Origin: Hyphomicrobiales bacterium | GTDB lineage: Bacteria; Pseudomonadota; Alphaproteobacteria; Rhizobiales; S144-23 | DNA: 12,821 nt | Assembly (NCBI GenBank): GCA_015494375.1 | Contig: WGBL01000127.1 | Span: forward strand, 1-12,821 | Reading direction: 5' to 3' | Part shown: in pieces, positions 9,705-12,821 of the stretch | How positions within the stretch are numbered: position 1 is the stretch's first letter | Layout: every line of letters begins with the position of its first letter | Translations under genes and position numbers: made by a program | The notes under the pieces: model-generated | Seen by the model: only the letters and a program-made list of their open reading frames with translations | Databases searched by the model: none | Told to the model about the DNA's origin: nothing

Positions 9705-9839
9705 CCGCTCCCATCACGCTTGGGAGCGGTGCCGCTCCCATCTTGCCCGGAACCCGTGCTGGTCCCATCATGCTCAGGACCCGTGCTGCTCCTATCATGC
9801 TCAGGACCGGCGCCACTCCAATCGCCTCCGGCGCGCGCA
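9705..9839. repeat. 27-bp minisatellite, five units, upstream of popZ
   Basis: Five units of exactly 27 bp lie at 9705-9731, 9732-9758, 9759-9785, 9786-9812 and 9813-9839. The most conserved part is the (C/T)CC(C/T)ATCATGCTCAGGAC core of units 3 and 4; unit 5 is the most diverged. Because 27 is divisible by three, several frames remain open across the array on both strands. One of them, on the popZ strand, is an 82-codon GTG-started frame (9611-9859) encoding 9-residue repeats like TGPEHDGTS and ending in an ATGA overlap with popZ. I do not call it a gene because it resembles no family and its composition follows from the repeat. Confidence 0.85.
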
Positions 9840-9870
9840 TCGCCCCAGCACTGCGGCACTTGCGAGAATG

Positions 9871-9898
9871 CTTATCACATAACCGGTACTTTCGACAA
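9871..9898 (-). promoter_or_regulatory. Weak candidate promoter for popZ
   Basis: On the minus strand, TTGTCG (9893-9898) and GATAAG (9871-9876, preceded by TGT) are 16 nt apart. Transcription from here would run through the 27-bp minisatellite and give a leader of about 250 nt. Matches to consensus are moderate. Confidence 0.25.
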
Positions 9899-9922
9899 TT
9901 TCGTGATCAAGGGATTTCCGAA

Positions 9923-10070
9923 GAAGCGACACGCGAACCACTGGCAGGCAACACACAAACCACTGGTTGGGGCCAGAGGAACCACGGGGAGGAACCACGG
10001 CGAAAATGTCATATATCGGCCAAAGTGTCACATATCAGAGATTTGCCCCACTATGATTTGCCCCACTCTT
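9923..10070. repeat. Four different tandem duplications in a row (popZ-tolC gap)
   Basis: Each unit is present twice, head to tail. A 22-bp unit lies at 9923-9944 and 9945-9966, both ending AACCACTGG. A 13-bp unit lies at 9976-9988 and 9989-10001 (GAGGAACCACGG plus one base). A 19-bp unit lies at 10003-10021 and 10022-10040 (AAAATGTCATATATCGGCC and AAAGTGTCACATATCAGAG). A 15-bp unit lies at 10041-10055 and 10056-10070 (ATTTGCCCCACTATG and ATTTGCCCCACTCTT). The last three pairs are separated by one base or none. No gene is evident in 9615-10078. Confidence 0.85.
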
Positions 10071-10078
10071 CCGGGCAC

Positions 10079-11596
10079 TCAGTGCTTGAGTGCATCGACC
10101 GCCCCGCCATACTCCGGGTTTGGCGTCACCGTCACGCCCCACCATTTCGAGCGCACAGCGCGGTAGTAGACCTCGTGATCATAGAGCTCGACCGGCAGCC
10201 CGAGATCGGCCGCAGTCAGCCGCCCGATGGCGGCCAGCACACGATATGAGGCAACCACAAGGTCGCGCCGTGTTGTGGTGAGTTGCACCTCGGCGTCGAG
10301 CAACTCCTGCTCGGCATCGAGGACGTCGAGCAGCGTCCGCTGGCCTTGCTGGTATTCCGCACGCACGCCTGCAAGCGCCGTACGGCTGGCCGCAACCTGA
10401 ATGCGATCGGATTGGAGCTTGGCCCGCGCCGAGACAAGGCTCGCCCAGGCCGAAGCTGTATCGGCCCGCGCCTTGGCGCGCGCATTCTCAAGGTCTTGGA
10501 AGCGGCTTTCCCGGGTCCGCTGGGCCTGGCGCACCCGCGCCGACACTTCGCCCCCTTGATAAAGCGGCACTGTGACGCGGCCGGTAAATCTCGCAGTTTC
10601 GCTTTCCCGGGTAAGGCGCGACGGGTTGTAGCGGCGCCGATACTCTGCCTCGAAATTTACCTGGGGCAGGAATTCGCCAAAAACCTTGTCGACGGCATGG
10701 CGCGCGGCGCGTTCGCGAAAGGCCGCCGCGACAACATCGGGGTTCTCGCGTTGGGCAATGGCGAGTGCCTCCTCAAGGCTCATTGGCAGCAGATCATCGC
10801 GCGGCCGGGGCTCGGTCAGACCATCGGGAAGATGCCCGATGACACGCTCGAAGGCGGCGCGGCTTGCGCGCAGGTTGGCCTTGGCGAGATCGAGCCCCGA
10901 GACCGCTCCGGCCCGCCGCGCGCGCGCCTGGGCAACGTCGGTGCGGGTCGCCTCGCCAACCCTGAAGCGATCCCGCGTCGCCCTCAGCTCCCTCGTCAGG
11001 ACGGACACATTCTTTTCACGCAATCGCACAATGGCGCGGTTCTGTATGACGTCCATATAGGCGGTCACAGCGTCACTGAGGACACTCTGTTCGACCGAGC
11101 GCAAGGTCTCGCGCGCCGCCCGCACATTGGCCTCGGCCTCGAGCACCGCAGAGGCCGTCCGCCCCCCCTCAAACAAGGGTTGAGTGAGCTGGATGGAATA
11201 GCCGCGCGGCTCGTTCTTGCCATCGGTCGGCGCCGGAGGGCTGGTGTTGAGGTGCTCGACACCGGCATCGGCCGAGCCGGTGATGCGGGGCCTGTAGCCC
11301 GACTTGGCCCGTGGCACCTCCTCGTCGCTGGCCTTAAGGCGCGCGCGCTCCGCCTTGAGGCGCGGATTGGACGCATAAGCAGCCGCGAGCGCCTGAGCAA
11401 GGGTCTCCGCCCGGGCGCTCGGGACCGCCGACACGGCGCCGACCACGAGCATAAGAAAACCCAGACCAAGGCAAAACCCAAGGCGGAGGGCGAAAGCGCC
11501 TCTGCCGCAAGACCCGCGCCGCCCGGGCCTCGCCCGCCCCGCGTGCACGCAGCGCACGTCGCCGCCAGTCTTGTCAGCAATAGTGCCGAGCCCCAT
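10079..11596 (-). CDS. tolC: TolC-family outer membrane efflux protein
   Basis: A 505-residue precursor. A hydrophobic signal core (about residues 39-57) ends in VPSARA, with probable signal peptidase I cleavage after Ala63. The mature protein has the two-repeat TolC layout. The first half runs from ETLAQALAAAYASNP (64-78) through QLTQPLFEGG (136-145). The second half opens PMSLEEALAIAQRENPDVV and contains VTVPLYQGGEVSARVRQA (341-358) and EYQQGQRTLLDVLDAEQEL (414-432). Trimers form an outer-membrane barrel with a periplasmic alpha tunnel, the exit duct for tripartite efflux pumps and type I secretion. The n-region before the signal core is long (about 38 residues), so a downstream GTG start is possible. 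The ATG at 11596 is supported by GAGGGGG upstream. No membrane fusion protein gene is adjacent; the ABC protein 6 kb away is not an obvious partner. Confidence 0.95.
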   Translation of the reverse strand: MGLGTIADKTGGDVRCVHAGRARPGRRGSCGRGAFALRLGFCLGLGFLMLVVGAVSAVPSARAETLAQALAAAYASNPRLKAERARLKASDEEVPRAKSGYRPRITGSADAGVEHLNTSPPAPTDGKNEPRGYSIQLTQPLFEGGRTASAVLEAEANVRAARETLRSVEQSVLSDAVTAYMDVIQNRAIVRLREKNVSVLTRELRATRDRFRVGEATRTDVAQARARRAGAVSGLDLAKANLRASRAAFERVIGHLPDGLTEPRPRDDLLPMSLEEALAIAQRENPDVVAAAFRERAARHAVDKVFGEFLPQVNFEAEYRRRYNPSRLTRESETARFTGRVTVPLYQGGEVSARVRQAQRTRESRFQDLENARAKARADTASAWASLVSARAKLQSDRIQVAASRTALAGVRAEYQQGQRTLLDVLDAEQELLDAEVQLTTTRRDLVVASYRVLAAIGRLTAADLGLPVELYDHEVYYRAVRSKWWGVTVTPNPEYGGAVDALKH

Positions 11597-11615
11597 CGCC
11601 CGCGTGCCCCCTCAC

Positions 11616-11663
11616 GTTGGCTCGCCAACAAGCGATGCTCCGGTCGATTCAACCAGCCGGAGC
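11616..11663. promoter_or_regulatory. Two inverted repeats in the tolC leader
   Basis: GTTGGC-TC-GCCAAC (11616-11629) and GCTCCGG (11637-11643) with CCGGAGC (11657-11663) around a 13-nt loop lie 20-67 nt upstream of the tolC start codon. Both have perfect arms. They could be a repressor operator or leader RNA hairpins; the sequence does not decide which. Confidence 0.4.
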
Positions 11664-11836
11664 AATTAACAGTTTCTCAACTTTTCCACAGGCCCACTGA
11701 GGCAGAAACGGGGGCGATTCGCAATTTCTCCGCGGCCCTTGGCGGAGCTTCGTCCCGCGGGTGTAGCGCTTGGGCCACACACGTTGAATCTGGAGTTGCT
11801 GTTACAGAATTTCAAAAGAATGATGCCTCAAGAACA

Positions 11837-12529
11837 CTAGAAAACGAAAGTCGTTGTTGGAGTAAAACCAGGAAGAATCGGTGCCGAGGCGTCGAAAGCA
11901 GGGCGCCGACTCCAGCCTTTGCCGATGCGCTCAAAGAGTGTTGCACGCCCGACACCCCCACCGCCGCCACCATGCTCCGGCTCGCTGATGATCGTGACCA
12001 GTCGCCCGCCCTCGACCAGTTGCTCGCGCAACTGCTCCGGCGCCTCAGCCACCGCACCATTCATGACAATCACCTGGAATGGTCCGTGCTCAGGGCAGCC
12101 GACTTCAAGGGGGCCGCTCACCACGGCGGCGTTGTCGACGCCGAGCTCAGCCAGTGTGCGCCCAGCGCGCTCGGCAAGCGCGGCGTCGCATTCGAGCCCC
12201 ACCACACTCTCGGCCAGCCGCGCCAGAACGGCGGTCGAGTAGCCGCTCGCACAACCAACATCAAGCACCACATCACCCGCCTGGACATCGGCGAGTTGGA
12301 TGAGCTTGGCGAGCACCATGGGGGCAAGGAGCACACGCGCCGGTCGCGAACCTTCGGCGGGAACAACCGTCAGGTGGCCATCCATGTAGGCAAGCTGGCG
12401 CATGGCGGCGGGAACGAAGGCCTCGCGCGGCACCTCCAGCATGGCCCGGATAAGACGGCGATCGGTGATATCGGCGGGGCGTATCTGCGAGTCCACCATA
12501 TTGCGGCGCTGGGTCTCAAAATCACTCAT
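11837..12529 (-). CDS. pcm: Protein-L-isoaspartate O-methyltransferase family protein (PCMT fold)
   Basis: A 230-residue SAM-dependent methyltransferase. It begins with the conserved RRNMVDSQIRPADITDRRLI (residues 8-27) and EVPREAFVP (32-40). SAM motif I, VVLDVGCASGYSTAVLA, is at 87-103. The acidic post-motif is GLECD (111-115), and VIVMNGAV (153-160) forms the motif II region. True PCMTs carry a substrate-loop motif like QTIS-x-P before motif I. Here the region reads SRPARVLLAPMVLAKL, so isoaspartate repair activity is uncertain; the fold assignment is firm. A run of six glycines (187-192) sits in a surface loop after ISEPEH. The gene lies directly upstream of the tolC-family gene (240-nt gap), an arrangement I recall from Hyphomicrobiales. 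The start ATG has only a weak AGG before it. Confidence 0.88.
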   Translation of the reverse strand: MSDFETQRRNMVDSQIRPADITDRRLIRAMLEVPREAFVPAAMRQLAYMDGHLTVVPAEGSRPARVLLAPMVLAKLIQLADVQAGDVVLDVGCASGYSTAVLARLAESVVGLECDAALAERAGRTLAELGVDNAAVVSGPLEVGCPEHGPFQVIVMNGAVAEAPEQLREQLVEGGRLVTIISEPEHGGGGGGVGRATLFERIGKGWSRRPAFDASAPILPGFTPTTTFVF

Positions 12530-12716
12530 TGGCCGAACCTGCTTTTCGCTATGCCGACGATCATTTGGTATCGTTTCCTGGCCCCGGCCAGCGGCCGTCG
12601 CGCCCTTTGAAGGGCCCCAAAGTCCCTGCGGCCCGCGGTTTAGTGCCGAGAAATGCCGCGCTATGCAAGAGGCAGGCGCAGCAATGCAAGATCAGCGGAG
12701 AGGTTTCGTTCATTCG

Positions 12717-12738
12717 CCGCCCTATCTCCGCCCTATCT
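12717..12738. repeat. 11-bp tandem duplication upstream of pcm
   Basis: CCGCCCTATCT occurs twice without a spacer (12717-12727 and 12728-12738). It lies in the 292-nt stretch 12530-12821 upstream of pcm. That stretch shows no gene and no convincing promoter. Confidence 0.75.
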
Positions 12739-12762
12739 CTATGACTCCCGTTCAGGCGCATC

Positions 12763-12821
12763 CTCCCTTGGTCCGGTCCCCTGGCCCAGTCCCTTGGCCC
12801 AGTCCCTTGGCCCAGTCCCCT
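12763..12821. repeat. 13-bp tandem array running off the window
   Basis: The unit GTCCCTTGGCCCA is exact at 12789-12801 and 12802-12814. It has one change at 12776-12788 and is diverged at 12763-12775. A partial unit, GTCCCCT, fills 12815-12821, so the array continues beyond the window. Confidence 0.85.

Noticed and set aside
9705..10070. Possible CRISPR array
   Set aside because: The units are directly adjacent without unique spacers, the unit length changes along the block, and no cas gene is nearby.
11682..11690. TTTTCCACA, one mismatch from a DnaA box
   Set aside because: It is a single isolated copy with no AT-rich unwinding region or cluster, so it does not support an origin or DnaA control.
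10283..12610. 775-codon open frame on the plus strand opposite tolC and pcm
   Set aside because: It spans two well-supported genes and the gap between them on the other strand and has no domain-like features.

Overview
The window is GC-rich chromosomal DNA from an alphaproteobacterium, most likely of the order Hyphomicrobiales (Rhizobiales). The evidence is the minus-strand order PCMT-family methyltransferase, TolC-family outer membrane protein, PopZ (DUF2497) and ValS, together with a cysteine-free alphaproteobacterial L31 ribosomal protein. I place it at order level only, from recalled gene order and protein style, without a database search.

Layout. Positions 3-101 are the 3' end of an integrase-type (IS3/IS481-like) transposase, with the probable element end at about 110. 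Next come two plus-strand XdhC/CoxI-family genes (228-551 and 601-1329): the N-terminal domain and the Rossmann domain of a molybdoenzyme maturation factor as separate proteins. rpmE (1467-1688, minus) and an ABC half-transporter (2074-3921, plus) are divergent across a 385-nt gap. The ABC gene converges on valS (4837-7710, minus) across about 915 nt that hold no convincing gene but contain heptamer arrays, a row of GC hairpins and a 57-bp inverted repeat. Upstream of valS on the same strand lie popZ (7992-9614), a tolC-family gene (10079-11596) and a PCMT-family gene (11837-12529). The last 292 nt hold short tandem repeats that run off the window.

How the genes relate. valS and rpmE serve translation. 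PopZ organises the cell pole and chromosome anchoring. The TolC-family protein is an outer membrane efflux or secretion channel and the ABC protein is a separate inner membrane exporter. The four minus-strand genes share orientation but have gaps of 240-464 nt, so they are probably transcribed at least partly separately. The XdhC pair would help mature a xanthine dehydrogenase or CO dehydrogenase type enzyme that is not in this window.

I see no complete undescribed system: the coding content is housekeeping. The unusual material lies between and within genes. The tolC-popZ gap is built of consecutive tandem duplications of different units (22, 13, 19 and 15 bp, each twice, then 27 bp five times). 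PopZ is very long (540 aa) with a disordered linker carrying four short EP-hydrophobic motifs. The Rossmann XdhC protein has Val where the family usually has a nucleotide-loop Gly. The PCMT-like protein lacks the usual substrate-loop motif.
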